A stretch of DNA of 64,000 bases from Phaeoceros laevis (taxonomy: Eukaryota; Anthocerotophyta; Anthocerotopsida; Notothyladales): assembly GCA_049999765.1 (NCBI GenBank), contig JBNGIQ010009290.1, positions 97,119 through 161,118 of the forward strand, in the 5' to 3' direction. The notes under the pieces are model-generated. The model was given only the letters and a program-made list of their open reading frames with translations, was not told the DNA's origin and searched no databases. Made by a program: the position numbers and the translations under genes. Shown here piece by piece: positions 1-10,740 of this stretch (the first letter of the stretch is position 1; each line of letters begins with the position of its first letter).

Positions 1-1521
1 CAGCTCAATCCATGTGTACTTGCCTGGTTTCGGTGCAAAATTCTTACGATCAGCCCACTTATTTCGGGTCTTTGAATTGAACTGGGCTTCAAATGCCCTC
101 ACTACCGCATCCGCAGATGAATACGAGGTGTCACCAGTGCACCCTTTTGAACCAACCCTCCCCCAACGAGTGAACAAGTGATATTCTCCGCCTCTGTCAC
201 TCTCTAGAGCAAACACCAAGATCTGTGAGCATTTGGATCATCTACAATACGGAGTAGTCTTTCAAGGATGGAACACGATTGGAAATATTTCTGGTGGTAG
301 AAACAGCAAATTGATTGAATAAAACACGTCCAGACTCTATGGAAAGCCAGCACAAACCGGCGATCCCGGCTTACCAAGGGCTTGAATTACATAGAATTTG
401 TTGTTGTTCCCATCGACATTGGTTTGATTAAGCATTGCATGATAGACCTCGTCTCCCTGAATTGCAAGGGTCAGCACGAGTTTTGACTAGCAACCACCTC
501 AACCAGAAACTAACTCCTACAATATGAAATGTTGAACACATAAAAGAGCAGAAGTTACGTGCTTGCTCAAGCACGTGGTAATCGGCTTGCAGGTTACTGG
601 GCAAATGTGGATCCAGGACCGCACGCCCCTTCCTCGTTGCTTTCACAATATTTTCCTCCTCATCAGAACCAGACTCCACTTCATCTGAAAACTCACCCAG
701 TTCGCTACAAAAGGTTACAATCTGGAAAGCTTACAATGGGAGAGACAAGTACTAGGGGAGTAAGCCTAACACCAGTTCAACATTCCTACTATCAGTCATA
801 CCCCACAAACATTTTCGTCTTTCCTTCATACCTGCCCCCCTTTATCTCGATTTTGCTATGCCTGCTGTTGACAAGCCTCAATTCTCTCTTCCTAGAGCTT
901 AGTCTTACCCTCATCAGCTGCCTCGGTGGTTTCTTCGTCCTTGACAGCAGCTTTCAACCTCTTCTTGAGCACGTCCTTCTTCCCAGCATTAGACAACCCC
1001 CGGTCGGACAGAGCAGCTTTCAGGTCAGGCACGAGCATACTGTCCACGTCGGCCATCTTCAAGCGTTTGGGAGGCGGTTCATCATCCGCTTCCTCCAGAG
1101 TGTCCACCTTTCTACTTGCCCCGTTCCCACCATTCTGAAAAACCATCACTCTCAGCATACAGCATGCACTCAACTCAACTCAGCTCACTTTGAAACATAT
1201 CAAACATCTTCCTACTAGGCATTCACCCAAATACCTTGTCTGCCTTGCTGTCCGGCGGCGCCTTGCTGTCATCTTCTTCGATGCCCTCAGTCTCCCCCTC
1301 GTGCTCGTCCTCCGCTTCACTCCTGATGGCCTCATCAAGCCGAGCCACCTACGCAGCACGCACAAAAACATGAATTCCTCTCACGCCCACTCCAAATTCT
1401 CACCCAACTTATCCAAGGCGCCCAGGCCGGGCCTTACCAGCACAGCCTTCAGCCCCGTGGTGTCAAGCCCACGCCTGGAAAGAGCATCCCGCAGCTCCTG
1501 CACCTTCAATTTAGCTGACAT
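1..1521 (-). CDS. PARP2: Poly(ADP-ribose) polymerase 2 (plant PARP2), 5' exons only
   Basis: Nuclear enzyme that adds ADP-ribose chains to proteins at DNA breaks. Six exons are visible: 1438-1521, 1235-1348, 909-1134, 563-684, 375-456 and 1-203, all in phase. Exon 1 starts at ATG 1521 with MSAKLKVQELRDALSRRGLD, the first SAP DNA-binding motif. Exon 3 holds a second SAP motif (ADVDSMLVPDLKAALSDRGL) preceded by a basic PPPKRLK stretch, a likely NLS. Exon 4 carries the linker and start of the WGR region (KGRAVLDPHL, ADYHVLEQ), exon 5 GDEVYHAMLNQTN, and exon 6 the WGR core YHLFTRWGRVGSKG. Two SAP motifs followed by WGR is the plant PARP2 layout. The regulatory and catalytic domains lie beyond the left edge. 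The 3' boundary of exon 4 appears to use a GC donor (see findings). Confidence 0.93.
457..562 (-). other. Probable GC-AG intron of PARP2
   Basis: Ending exon 4 at CAA (563) and starting exon 5 at GGAGAC (456) gives YHVLEQ-GDEVYHAM, which matches the PARP2 family. The intron then begins with GC (GCACGT) and ends with CAG. A GT donor lies 4 bases downstream and could pair with an AG 4 bases into exon 5. That also keeps frame but gives QAHEVY, losing the conserved Gly-Asp. Confidence 0.6.
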
Positions 1522-2485
1522 CGTGCCTACCCACCTCGGTTACCGCTGCCACGGCAGCCGCCTACCTCAGCTTCCGCTACACCTCATCCTCCGCCAACAG
1601 CAGAATTACCACAGCCCGTGTTGGAATTGGTGCCCCACAGCGGTCTGGGGGACGGGGTCGCTAAAAAGAAGCCTCCTTCTGCTCAGATGCCGATGTGCGA
1701 ACCACAATTGGAGGGGTGCGACAATGTGAATTGTGCTCCATGGAGCCCAGGCTTCCAGCACCAACCCGTGCTTCCTGAGAGTCAATGTTTCTTCACCGCT
1801 ACCAAATGCGGCAGCCCGGTTCAATCCGCCTCCTTGGCAGCAGACAAGCAGCTTCCGATCGCAAGCAGCAAACACAGGTGCGAAGCGAGCGCTCGAGACG
1901 AGAAGCGGGAAAACGCGAATCAAACGGGAAACGAAGACTTTCGGACCAAGGAAACTCGGCAGACCTTCCTAATCGGCCTCGCTCTCATAACCGCAATATC
2001 CGTACGGAGATTAGCATGGCACAAATCGAGAAATCGTCCAAATTTTTTGGTTGTTGTTGTTGGTTGTTTGTTCATTATGCGTATGCAGCCAGCCACGAGG
2101 GTATGACGCCAAACCGGAGAATAGAGAACACCAAGAGCGTAAGCCTAAGCTACAACTAAAAATATAACTTAAGTATGATGCCAGAGGAAATAAATTATGA
2201 CCAAACTGAAAAATAAAAATTGTATGTTTGTTTGTTCATTAGGCGCATGCAGCATGTCATGATGACACCTTGGAGGAAATGAATTATGAGCAAACTAAAA
2301 AAATAATCACGGACCCGTGAAGATTCGCAACCACACTGAAGATTCGCAACCACACTAAGCGAGTGGCAAGGCATTTGCAGAGCATGTGAGTCCAAGTCTC
2401 TTCCGCAGCCCGCATCCCGCATTTAGGAAAGAAAGGATGTTGAAGCGGCTCGCCTTAGTTGGAAGAATGTCGTAGCTAGCACAGA
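1522..2485. other. Intergenic: PARP2 upstream region and peroxiredoxin 3' flank
   Basis: No coding exon recognised. The part next to 1521 should hold the PARP2 promoter and leader. From about 2040 to 2360 there are short imperfect direct repeats: two versions of a TTTGTTCATTA-GCG-ATGCAGC segment (about 2065 and 2230), two GAGGAAAT-AATTATGA segments, and an adjacent duplication of GAAGATTCGCAACCACACT at 2319-2357. Confidence 0.5.
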
Positions 2486-3157
2486 TTAGACGAGGTCGGG
2501 TTGCGGTGTGTAGCGGAGGTAGCCCTTCCCGGAGGGCAGGGGAAACGTCTCGAATCCCTTGGGAAACTTGTCCCGCGCCTGATCATCCGACACCCCTGGT
2601 GCGACGATGCACCGCCCGCCCTGCTGCCAGTGCACCGGCGTGGCGACGCTGTAGTTGTGGGTGAGCTGCAAAGAGTCGATGGCGCGCAGGAGCTCCACGA
2701 AGTTCCTGCCCGTGGTAGCGGGGTACAGCACCGAGAGCTTGAGCTTCTTGTCAGGGCCGACCACGAAGAGCGCGCGCGCGGTGAGCGGCAACCCGTCCGC
2801 GTCCTTGTCCGCGGGGTCCAGCATGCCCCACGCCACCGCCACCTCGCGCCCGGGGTCCGCCGCGATCGGGTACGTGATGGCGCCTGCGTCCGGGCACACG
2901 GCCAGGATGTCGCTGATCCACGCGCGGTGCGACTCCGCGGTGTTGCAGCTCAGCGCCATCACCTTCACCCCGCGCTTGTCGAACTCGGGGATGAGCGTGC
3001 CCACGCTGCCCAGCTCCGTGGTGCACACGGGCGTGAAGTCGCTGGGGTGCGTGAAGAGCACGGCCCAGGAGCCGTCGATGTAGGTGTAGAAGTCGATGGG
3101 CCCCTGGTTGGAGTCCGCTTGGAAGTTGGGCACCGTGTCGCCCAGCTTCAGCGCCAT
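2486..3157 (-). CDS. PER1: 1-Cys peroxiredoxin (PER1-type), intronless
   Basis: Thiol peroxidase that reduces H2O2 and organic peroxides; plant members are typical of seeds, spores and desiccation-tolerant tissue. The 223-residue single open frame starts MALKLGDTVPNFQADSNQGP. It carries the peroxidatic cysteine at about residue 45 in HPSDFTPVCTTELG (PxxxTxxC motif), the conserved Arg in DPGREVAVAWGM and the Prx6-type C-terminal domain (LTHNYSVATPVHW, GKGYLRYTPQPDLV). No resolving cysteine of the 2-Cys type is visible. Length matches the family (about 216-224 aa). The body is strongly GC-rich at third positions compared with its AT-rich flanks. A TATA box sits about 90 bp upstream of the ATG. 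Confidence 0.95.
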   Translation of the reverse strand: MALKLGDTVPNFQADSNQGPIDFYTYIDGSWAVLFTHPSDFTPVCTTELGSVGTLIPEFDKRGVKVMALSCNTAESHRAWISDILAVCPDAGAITYPIAADPGREVAVAWGMLDPADKDADGLPLTARALFVVGPDKKLKLSVLYPATTGRNFVELLRAIDSLQLTHNYSVATPVHWQQGGRCIVAPGVSDDQARDKFPKGFETFPLPSGKGYLRYTPQPDLV

Positions 3158-3241
3158 CGTCCAAAGCTTCTAAAGAGATCGATGAAGCTCGAGCACTTGC
3201 CGGTCTGCCTCTGCTGGTCAGATGACTCGCTTCTTGTAGAC

Positions 3242-3250
3242 CTATATATA
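3242..3250 (-). promoter_or_regulatory. TATA box of the 1-Cys peroxiredoxin gene
   Basis: TATATATAG read on the minus strand, about 85-95 bp upstream of the ATG at 3157. It is the only clear TATA element in the leader. Spacing fits a short 5' UTR. Confidence 0.6.
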
Positions 3251-3815
3251 CTCTCTAGAGACGTATCCGTGGTTCGAGCTTTGAGAGAAACCAAAAGAAT
3301 GCGGTGATGCCGGCCGTACCAACGGATCTCGAACCTGCTGCTGTCAGATGCCATCATCGACTCCATCCCAGCCGCACCCGTCCTGCAATTTGCAGATAAT
3401 GGCTCGAAGCAGACGGTCCGGGGGCACGAGATATTCGAAATTGCCGTCCTCCCTTGTCTTTGCTACATGTCGTTGCACACCTGCCCAAAATGCAGTTTCC
3501 AACTGATCCATTTCGAAGCGTCTGGAGTTTGGACCACGGATTCCACCCGCCTACGGCCGTTTTCACATAGCACATGTTATTCCCACTCGAAAATCATCAA
3601 CTCCAATTTCTGTTCGACACTAGGAGACACTTCTCACTTAAAAAGTGAAGGGTTTACTTAGGTTCCATGGGCACTCAAGTTCGCGAATGGACCGTATTTC
3701 ACACAATCATGTCAAAACGGGATTATGACAAAACACAACACGTAAATGAGGTCGTTAGGATTTTAAGGATACCATTGGGGGCCGGTTTATCGTATCTCCG
3801 GCACAAAGCCCTAAC

Positions 3816-4087
3816 GGTGACCAGCTGAATTCCGGTACAGAACCGTATTTTATATAGTCATGTCAAAACTGGATTATGATAAAAACAACACATATTTGAG
3901 GTTGTTAGGATTTTAAGGATATCCATTGTTACCCTTAATTATTAAATTTAGAGCTTTTTTTATTAAAAATACATTTTTTCAGGTACACGTTTTTTGGTAA
4001 CCAGCCCTCTTTGGGCACATTTAGTTAAAGGGCTGCCTAATCACTCGATGCTCTTCTAGTCATTGTATTGTGCTTTGCATTGCATGG
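3816..4087 (+). repeat. Dispersed 270-bp repeat, copy 1
   Basis: Begins GGTGACCAGCTGAATTCCGG and ends TTTGCATTGCATGG. It aligns along its length with 6577-6845 in the same orientation. Both share TATATAGTCATGTCAAAACTGG and a TTTTTTCAGGTACAC segment. Confidence 0.85.
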
Positions 4088-5225
4088 TATTGTGCTTTGC
4101 ATTGCCCGGTGGTGTATGATATTTTCAGTTAAGCACACCTTCTGGACATTTGTTAGACCAGCATTACAAGATAGTTAGCTCTCCATAGTGGTACCGCAGT
4201 CAGATGCCGGGTCACACCTGGGTGTACATGTTATTGGGCCCGAATATATATCTATCTATCACTTACTAGTCCCCGTACTAAAATTAGGTTATCTATGAAC
4301 CATAAGTTACTATTAAAATAAATCATAGTTTGCTTCTCGTGATAGTTTTTCAAATTTCTAGGGTATTTTTAATTTATTCATAGCGCTTAATAAAAATATT
4401 TTGACTTTGAAGGGAATGTTTTAATCCACGGAAGCATAGTACATTAGAACATAATTAATGTATTACAACTACTCTAAGTTATTAGAAAGTAGAAACATGT
4501 TACTCCGCACATTTCATGTTTTTTGCCAAGAAATAACATACATGAGAACAAAAAGAGTATTTGAAAAGTTAAAGTGACTTAGCAATGAGGAAACGCTTGT
4601 TTGCGACTAGGCGTTTTGGCTAGACCGAATAAGTGAGCGTTTCGCCAAACGCTCAATCACTTTGCGTGCATGCATGTGCCATGAGGCATAATAGCGGCAC
4701 AAGGCTGGCCATGGCCTGCTTGGGGTGCACATCCATCAATCAACATGGTGGATTGGCCAAGGCGGCTATGTCCTCGGAGCCGTCCTCACTTCTGTAAATA
4801 CTTATTTAAATGTTAAAACATATTAACATCATACTACTCACGTTCCTGAGGCTGAGAGTTCGTGAAACAAAAGAAATATTTATTCGTTTATGTGTTTCCA
4901 GTAAGAAAAAAAATGATCAAACGAACTTGATATTTTTTGCAGAAAAACAAAGCTAAGTGCCATATGCATGCCACACGCCACAGGTTTTCTGAGAAATTAA
5001 GTTTGGGCCAAAGAAATGCGTAAGGAACGGTCGTGCATTTCGGAAACGTACCGATGACGTTCCCAATAGGGTTTTAAAAAAATTTATTTCAAGTTATTTG
5101 CTTATATGCTTAAAAAAAAAAGTTAGTTACTAACACGAGGACTTCCCCTTAGCGGTCCCCCGCTCTCGGCACCCCGAGCCCTCATCTCGGGCCTCCCCAA
5201 TTCCCAGCAGGGCAGGCTGCTTCCG

Positions 5226-5478
5226 TTGCCCAATTTCAGCAAGGGTGGAGCTAAGAGGGAGGTGCCATTCCTGCCGATTCCACCGGGCAGAGCAGGATGA
5301 CGGAGGGATGGCGCTCCCTTCCCCAATTCCAGTAGGGCGGCCTCCCTCCCTTGCCCAATTTCAGCAAGGATGGAGCTGGAAGGGAGGCGCCATTCCTACT
5401 GATTCCACCAGGCAGAGCGGGATCGGAGGGATGGCGCCTCCCTCCCCCAATTCCAGCAAGGGAGGGCAAGGAGGGGCA
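5226..5478 (+). repeat. GC-rich 125-bp tandem duplication
   Basis: Two units, each starting TTGCCCAATTTCAGCAAGG (5226 and 5351), carry a GATTCCACC-GGCAGAGC core and GGAGGGATGGCGC. Many overlapping open frames here exist only because the block is GC-rich, with few stops. Confidence 0.7.
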
Positions 5479-6576
5479 GGATAGGCCTCGCAAGAGAGGC
5501 AGGGAGGCGCCCTGTTTCCTGCAGCGACATGGCAGGGCCGCACGCACGGCCTCATGGAGAGGGCCGTGGCTGGCAGCAATAGCTGGCCAGGTTGGGAGGA
5601 GAGGCGACCGGGGCAGGCAGGGCGGGCCTCGCGAGCGGGCATGGCAGGGGGGCGCCCTCCTAAGCTTGGCAACCATGGCCAAGGAAGGAGGGAACTTGTT
5701 TTTCGGGAACGTTTCCCGAAAAATGGAAAACGCGTTCCCAACGGACGGGGACGCGACCGGACGGGAACTCGTTCCCGTCCGACAGAAACCTGACACGCCA
5801 TTCCCATTTAAACTCGCATAATAAATTTATTATGCCCCTTTACCAACATATGGATTGACCCAGGTTTCGAGTAGATAAAGTAGTGGGAAATGGCATGGGC
5901 GGTACATTTAAAAAATAGTCAGGTCTAAATGTAGTAACCTTAGATAACAATCAAGTGACAAATATTGACCCATTGTTGGTATACCTTCACAGGTGTTGTA
6001 TAAAAGTTCTGAACTAATTTGATGGTTTATCATAGTCTTCTTCCGTGTATAGCATGAAACCACCCCCTCACACCATAGGTCCAATAGTGCCTCGAGGTGT
6101 TTGTATTATTTGAGAATGCGGAAGGCCCTTTTCGAAACCAAATTTATATCCCCCTGTTATTGGAAGTTCAATCCCTACTGCGTCCATGATAAATATTGCT
6201 AGTGGGTCATTAACAAAGGAGAGAATGTCCGGATCCACAATCTTTATAAATTGAGTTGATATTGGAAGTATCTGAAAGGTTTGCATATGATAAAAAAGCC
6301 CTTAATACTATAATACATAAGAAATATATATGCATACAAGTTAATACATAAAGTTGTTTCATGCTGGTGACATAAATAAGCTCTCTTGAAGCTAAACAAG
6401 CTCTCTTGAAGCTAAACTGCCAAGCTAACTTTCTTACCTCTATTACGAAATTTTTCTTCTACTACGATATTATACATGAGAACTACATATTATGGATAAG
6501 TCTTGCAAGCATGTATTGCACCTTGTGGAATGATTGCGATGCTTGAGAGCCATAAAAACTAGTAGCCACATTTATT

Positions 6577-6845
6577 GGTGACTAGCGGAATTCCGGTATA
6601 GACCATTTTATATAGTCATGTCAAAACTGGATTACGACAAAAACAACACATATATGAGGTCATTAGGATTTTAAGGACATCCATTGTTACCTTTAATTAT
6701 TAGATTTAGAGCCTTTTTTATTAAAAATATATTTTTTCAGGTACACACTTTTTGGTAACCAGCCCCCTTTGGGCACGCTTAGTTGAAGGGCTGCCCAATC
6801 ACTCAATGCTCTTCTAGTCATGGTATTGTGCTTTGCATTGCATGG
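6577..6845 (+). repeat. Dispersed 270-bp repeat, copy 2
   Basis: Direct-orientation relative of 3816-4087, 2.5 kb away. A third, shorter and more diverged segment is at 3691-3779. The spacing suggests terminal repeats of a small non-autonomous element, but no TG...CA ends or primer site were found. Confidence 0.8.
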
Positions 6846-8501
6846 CTAGCCTATTGGGTTAGTGGCAAACCTCTTCTTTTTTGTCCTAGGCAATGCATGC
6901 CTTTTTTTTTAGTAGGTGGCTGCTGAGTCACCTATCCTAGTAGGGGGTAATAATAATAATACTAGTAATAGTAGTGGTAGAATGTTTTTTCCACTCCATG
7001 GCTTAAATCCATAAAAAACCTATGTTCCTTTCCGGCAGGCATATACCAAAGTTGCCTGAGAGCATTAAAAATGTACAATGGAGTGGCCAATTCAGCCATC
7101 CTACACCACTATGGGAGAAAGTAATGCGAGTTTTTTTGGTACTTTTAGAGCAAGTCCGAATAAGGGTTGAAGTGGTGGCCTTTGTACCCTCGCCCTTTGT
7201 ACACAGGGTGAGTACAAAGAGGTAAAGTCATTTCTAAAGTGCTTAATAAAGTTCCTTCCTACATTCTAAGCTTGGTTCATCAGCAATGATTCAACCAGGA
7301 ATGTTGAGAGATAGTACACGTCAATGAAGCCTTGAGAAAAACACCACTTAATCCGAGGCAGCAACTAAGTCTTCGGTCTTCGGTCCCAGCCGGAGTCCTC
7401 CACCCAACTGCAACCACAAAGCTTACGACTCCCATGATTCCTCAAAACGTGACAAATTGAAGAGTAGCCTACACTCAAAGTGTTGGTGAGGAAGCTGCTT
7501 CGACTAACTACAATGGAGATAATATACGACTTCACAGGCCCGACATGACCAGTTCAAACTGTTCGGTTCACTAAAAACGCATGACCAGACGGGTCCAGAC
7601 CGGTGCAGACCAGACAGGATAAATTCCATGCAGTTGAATAGAGAAAAACTAGTCTGATCTCTAGGATTCAATAATTTTTGTAGGTGCCAAGAAGCTTCTT
7701 GCGAGTTTTACCCATGCAGGCCTGCTCTGATGTGCATGTATGTAGAATAGAGTATCTGTCACGCAAATCTGCCCACGTGAAGGATCCACTTCAGGCCACG
7801 AACCAATCACTATGCTGCACAATGGCAACTCTGGATCATGGCTACCGTGCCCGACACCACTGCTGTTGTTGCACGAATTGTTAACGTGGCAAGGAATGCA
7901 AAAGGTTCACACTAAGGTACAGTAGCCCAAATCCAAGTTGAAGAAAGACCAGAATAATACATTGCTCTTCGTTCAGCCATCCAATGAGCAGCAACGTTAA
8001 CGTTCATAGCTATTGACTGCCTTGTAATTGGATCAGGCTCCACCTTCCATCCAAGAGGGATTGATATCAATATACGGTCTCAAGCAAGGACAATCAGAGA
8101 CGCTGGCAAACGAGACCACGAGGGGCAATGATGGAGACAGAGTAACATCCAAGATACTGGCAATGTACTCAGTGACATACACAAGATCAAAAAACAAAAC
8201 TTTGGTCAGCGTGCCAAAAAAAAATCAGGCAAGGTGCCACTGTACCAGAGGCACTGTCTCATCACTTGACAAATTAGGACAGAGCTGCAGGCACTCGCAG
8301 CTATGCCCGACTGCAAAATGCAAAGGAAGAACAACATCCTCTGCCTAGTCTTTAACTGAAGGAGTTTTAAGACTGATCTAACACCGTGTTCAACAGCACT
8401 GCAGCTCAAGGAGTAGAAGAGAGAATATATTACAAAAGGAAGCTGCGAGGGGATGATTGAAAAAAATGCAGGCAGTCTAGCCGAGGGAATAGCAACATCA
8501 G

Positions 8502-10580
8502 CTATTGCCACATAGCCAGACCTTTGACAACCTGGTTCTTCCAGCCGAGGAGCAGCCACCCGCCGTCCTGTGCAACACCGAAATCCTTGTGATGCGCCTT
8601 CAACATCTCCTTGGAAGTGCGGGTGACGCTCTCTTCCAGCGGCAGAAGCTTGAAGCCAGCATTCTGCAGCCTGCGCTGCCAGGAAGAGTAGGTATCGGGC
8701 CTCTCCACCCTCTCCATGCCCTCACAAGCCACCACATTGAGGATCTCCCGCCCGAAAATTTCCCGCTCCAAGAGAATTCGAACGTCACAGTCCCTGGGGA
8801 CAACAGAGTCCATGGCGTCGAAGGCATAAGAGTAGTGATCCAGGCACTCCCGAAACCGCGTCATGAAGAAGGGCACGTTGTAGCTGCCGCTCACGACGGC
8901 CGTAATGAACACCTTAGGGTTCATGCTCCGGATGCGGTTGAGCACCACCTTCCGGGGGCAGGAAGGCATCACGCTCTCGTCCAGGAGATGGCGCAGCCGA
9001 TAGATGCAGCTCACAGCAAGAACCTCGTCGTGCCGCAGGCCCAGGGCCGCCGGCTGCACGTTCTCCCACTTGCTGGCCACAGCTTGGAACTCGAAGGGGA
9101 CGCCATAGATGTTGGCCAGCTCCGCCAGCCTCTTGCCCGTCTCCTCCAGCCGCGCAGCGGGCTTGAACCCCGGCTGCGGGAAATCGATGCCGGTGATGCG
9201 CAACCGGGGAGGGCCCCCGGGGCGGGCCGCAAGCTCCTTGATGAACGGCGGCCATTGGAAACCATAGAGGATGCCGTAGTCCACAATGTGGACACGGGAA
9301 GCTCCTTCGAAGACTTTCAGCAGTGAGTTGTTCGAGAAGGCATGCCCCAGCGAGACGTAGGGGCAATTCGTCTGGAACATGTGGTAGGCTCGCACCATCT
9401 CTGTAGCCGAGGGCCGGTAGCTGATGGCGCCGTACAGGTCCGCTCCGGAGCCGGAGAGGCGCGCAACCAAACCCTCGGTGAAGTAGTGCGCCAGCCGCTG
9501 CACCCCGGTGCCGAAGGGGGAGCTGTGCTGCCGGATCTCTCCCACCAGCGCGTTGGCAGTGCAGACATCGTCCGCATGCACAGCCTCCGCGCACCGGATG
9601 AGGAGCTCCGAGAGGTCAGGCTCCTCCTGCAATGGCGGCGGCGGAAGAGCTCTCTCAGGACCGCCATGGCAGGAGCCATTGTCACTTGGGTCTGCAGAAT
9701 CCGGCTTGGAGAGGATGCCGTCGGACTCGTCTTGGAGCTCCGCCGGCGGCATCGGAGGCGGCGCATTCAGCAGGCTCTCGATCCAATTCTCCACATCCTC
9801 GGTTCCGGAGTGCGGCTTGGACGCCTTCGGCGGTTCAATTGTGGAGCACTCGTCAACCTTGGACTCCTCCTCCGCCTGGACGTGAGGAGTGAAGGCCCCG
9901 ATGAGGTCCGCCAGCTCGTTGTGCACAGCCTGGTAAGCCAGACTCTCGTGTCCCATGCACTTCATATGCGCCAGTGCGTCGTCCTGCAGCATCCCGTTGA
10001 CGTAGATGGAGTAGGAGTCTGTGCAGGCCAGGCGCGCATGTTTCTTCTTCGGAGACTCCAGCAGCAAGGACGCCGCAGCAGGGGAAGGGGACATGATGTC
10101 CCACGGATCGCCATCTTCTGGAAGCCCCGGCGAGCTCCAGTCGGAAAAGCCGGAGCTGTCACGGGACAGAGTGGAGGATGGAGTCCAACCGGAGCTCTCC
10201 CGGGACAGAGTGGAGGACGGAGTCCTGCCGGAGCCGTCGGAGGTGATGTCGGAACCGGAGCCGGGGCCGGAAGCGAGGGGAGGAGAAGACCTGATGGCAG
10301 CAAGATTGGAGAGGTTTTCTGGCTTCTTGCTTGCGTACCTGCTGGAGAAGGAGGAGGAGGAGGAGGACTTTGCTGGAGCGGAGGAGGAGGACTTTGCTGG
10401 AGCGGAGGAGGAGGACTTTGCTGGAGCTGAGGAGCGCGGGGAGGCACGACTGCTGCTGAAGCTCTTGGGCAAAGGCAGCGGCTTGGAGACCTTGGGAATC
10501 TGCGAGTGCAGCCACGCCTGCTGCAACTGCACTGTCAGCGACGAGGTCCTGCTTGAGGAAGAGGCAGTGTCCCCTTGCAT
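8502..10580 (-). CDS. GRAS-family transcription factor (SCARECROW-like, SCL9/14/33 type)
   Basis: Plant-specific nuclear transcriptional regulator; 692 residues, single exon. The N-terminal third is low-complexity: three 9-residue APAKSSSS-type units coded by 10360-10430, then two WTPSSTLSR-ESSG units, which fits the variable regulatory N-terminus of GRAS proteins. The GRAS domain starts near residue 322. LHR I is SELLIRCAEAVHADDVCTAN, the VHIID motif is VHIVDYGILYGFQWP, LHR II follows (TGKRLAELANIYGVPFEFQA), PFYRE-like REILNVVACEG, and the SAW end is GGWLLLGWKNQ...LAMWQ. The VHIID core with YGILYGFQWP and the acidic N-terminus resemble the LISCL subfamily (stress and detoxification regulators). 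No DELLA or TVHVNP motif is present, so it is not a DELLA or a typical gibberellin repressor. The subfamily is inferred. Confidence 0.94.
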   Translation of the reverse strand: MQGDTASSSSRTSSLTVQLQQAWLHSQIPKVSKPLPLPKSFSSSRASPRSSAPAKSSSSAPAKSSSSAPAKSSSSSSFSSRYASKKPENLSNLAAIRSSPPLASGPGSGSDITSDGSGRTPSSTLSRESSGWTPSSTLSRDSSGFSDWSSPGLPEDGDPWDIMSPSPAAASLLLESPKKKHARLACTDSYSIYVNGMLQDDALAHMKCMGHESLAYQAVHNELADLIGAFTPHVQAEEESKVDECSTIEPPKASKPHSGTEDVENWIESLLNAPPPMPPAELQDESDGILSKPDSADPSDNGSCHGGPERALPPPPLQEEPDLSELLIRCAEAVHADDVCTANALVGEIRQHSSPFGTGVQRLAHYFTEGLVARLSGSGADLYGAISYRPSATEMVRAYHMFQTNCPYVSLGHAFSNNSLLKVFEGASRVHIVDYGILYGFQWPPFIKELAARPGGPPRLRITGIDFPQPGFKPAARLEETGKRLAELANIYGVPFEFQAVASKWENVQPAALGLRHDEVLAVSCIYRLRHLLDESVMPSCPRKVVLNRIRSMNPKVFITAVVSGSYNVPFFMTRFRECLDHYSYAFDAMDSVVPRDCDVRILLEREIFGREILNVVACEGMERVERPDTYSSWQRRLQNAGFKLLPLEESVTRTSKEMLKAHHKDFGVAQDGGWLLLGWKNQVVKGLAMWQ

Positions 10581-10720
10581 CCTGCTGCTGTGGCTGCTGG
10601 TCCTAAATTCTACAGCAGCGAACCGGCTTCCATCATTCTCTCTTTTTGCTGGAGTCGGAGTCCTCTAACCAGTGCTGTCACCAAGATCCTCCCCCCTCTT
10701 GAAGTCTGCTGCGGCCATGT

Positions 10721-10740
10721 CCCAATATACCTAATATAGC
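10721..10740 (-). promoter_or_regulatory. Possible TATA element of the GRAS gene
   Basis: On the minus strand the sequence reads GCTATATTAGGTATATTGGG, about 145-155 bp upstream of the ATG at 10580. Two TATA-like cores are close together. Position is plausible for a plant promoter with a 110-120 bp leader. Confidence 0.35.

Larger units (their letters stand above)
3260..8501. other. Gene-poor repeat region between PER1 and the GRAS gene
   Basis: No gene supported. It contains the dispersed 270-bp repeat (3816-4087, 6577-6845, partial 3691-3779), a GC-rich block (about 5120-5800) with a 125-bp tandem duplication, and AT-rich filler. A short minus-strand open frame at 6068-6286 (starting MQTFQILPISTQFIK) has a CAG acceptor-like site inside and could be a captured exon, but I do not recognise it. 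The 7900-8500 part may include the 3' UTR of the GRAS gene. Confidence 0.5.

Noticed and set aside
2501-3307. 268-codon plus-strand open frame across the peroxiredoxin gene
   Set aside because: Antisense by-product of GC-rich third positions; no domain, and the minus-strand peroxiredoxin is unambiguous.
5251-5821. Several overlapping open frames of 79-181 codons on both strands
   Set aside because: They arise in a GC-rich tandem repeat with few stops; no motif, no start context, repeats in translation.
10021-10668. 215-codon open frame on the plus strand opposite the GRAS N-terminus, and 8505-9326 opposite the GRAS domain
   Set aside because: Both are antisense to a well-supported GRAS gene with strong GC bias; composition is low-complexity Glu runs or no domain.
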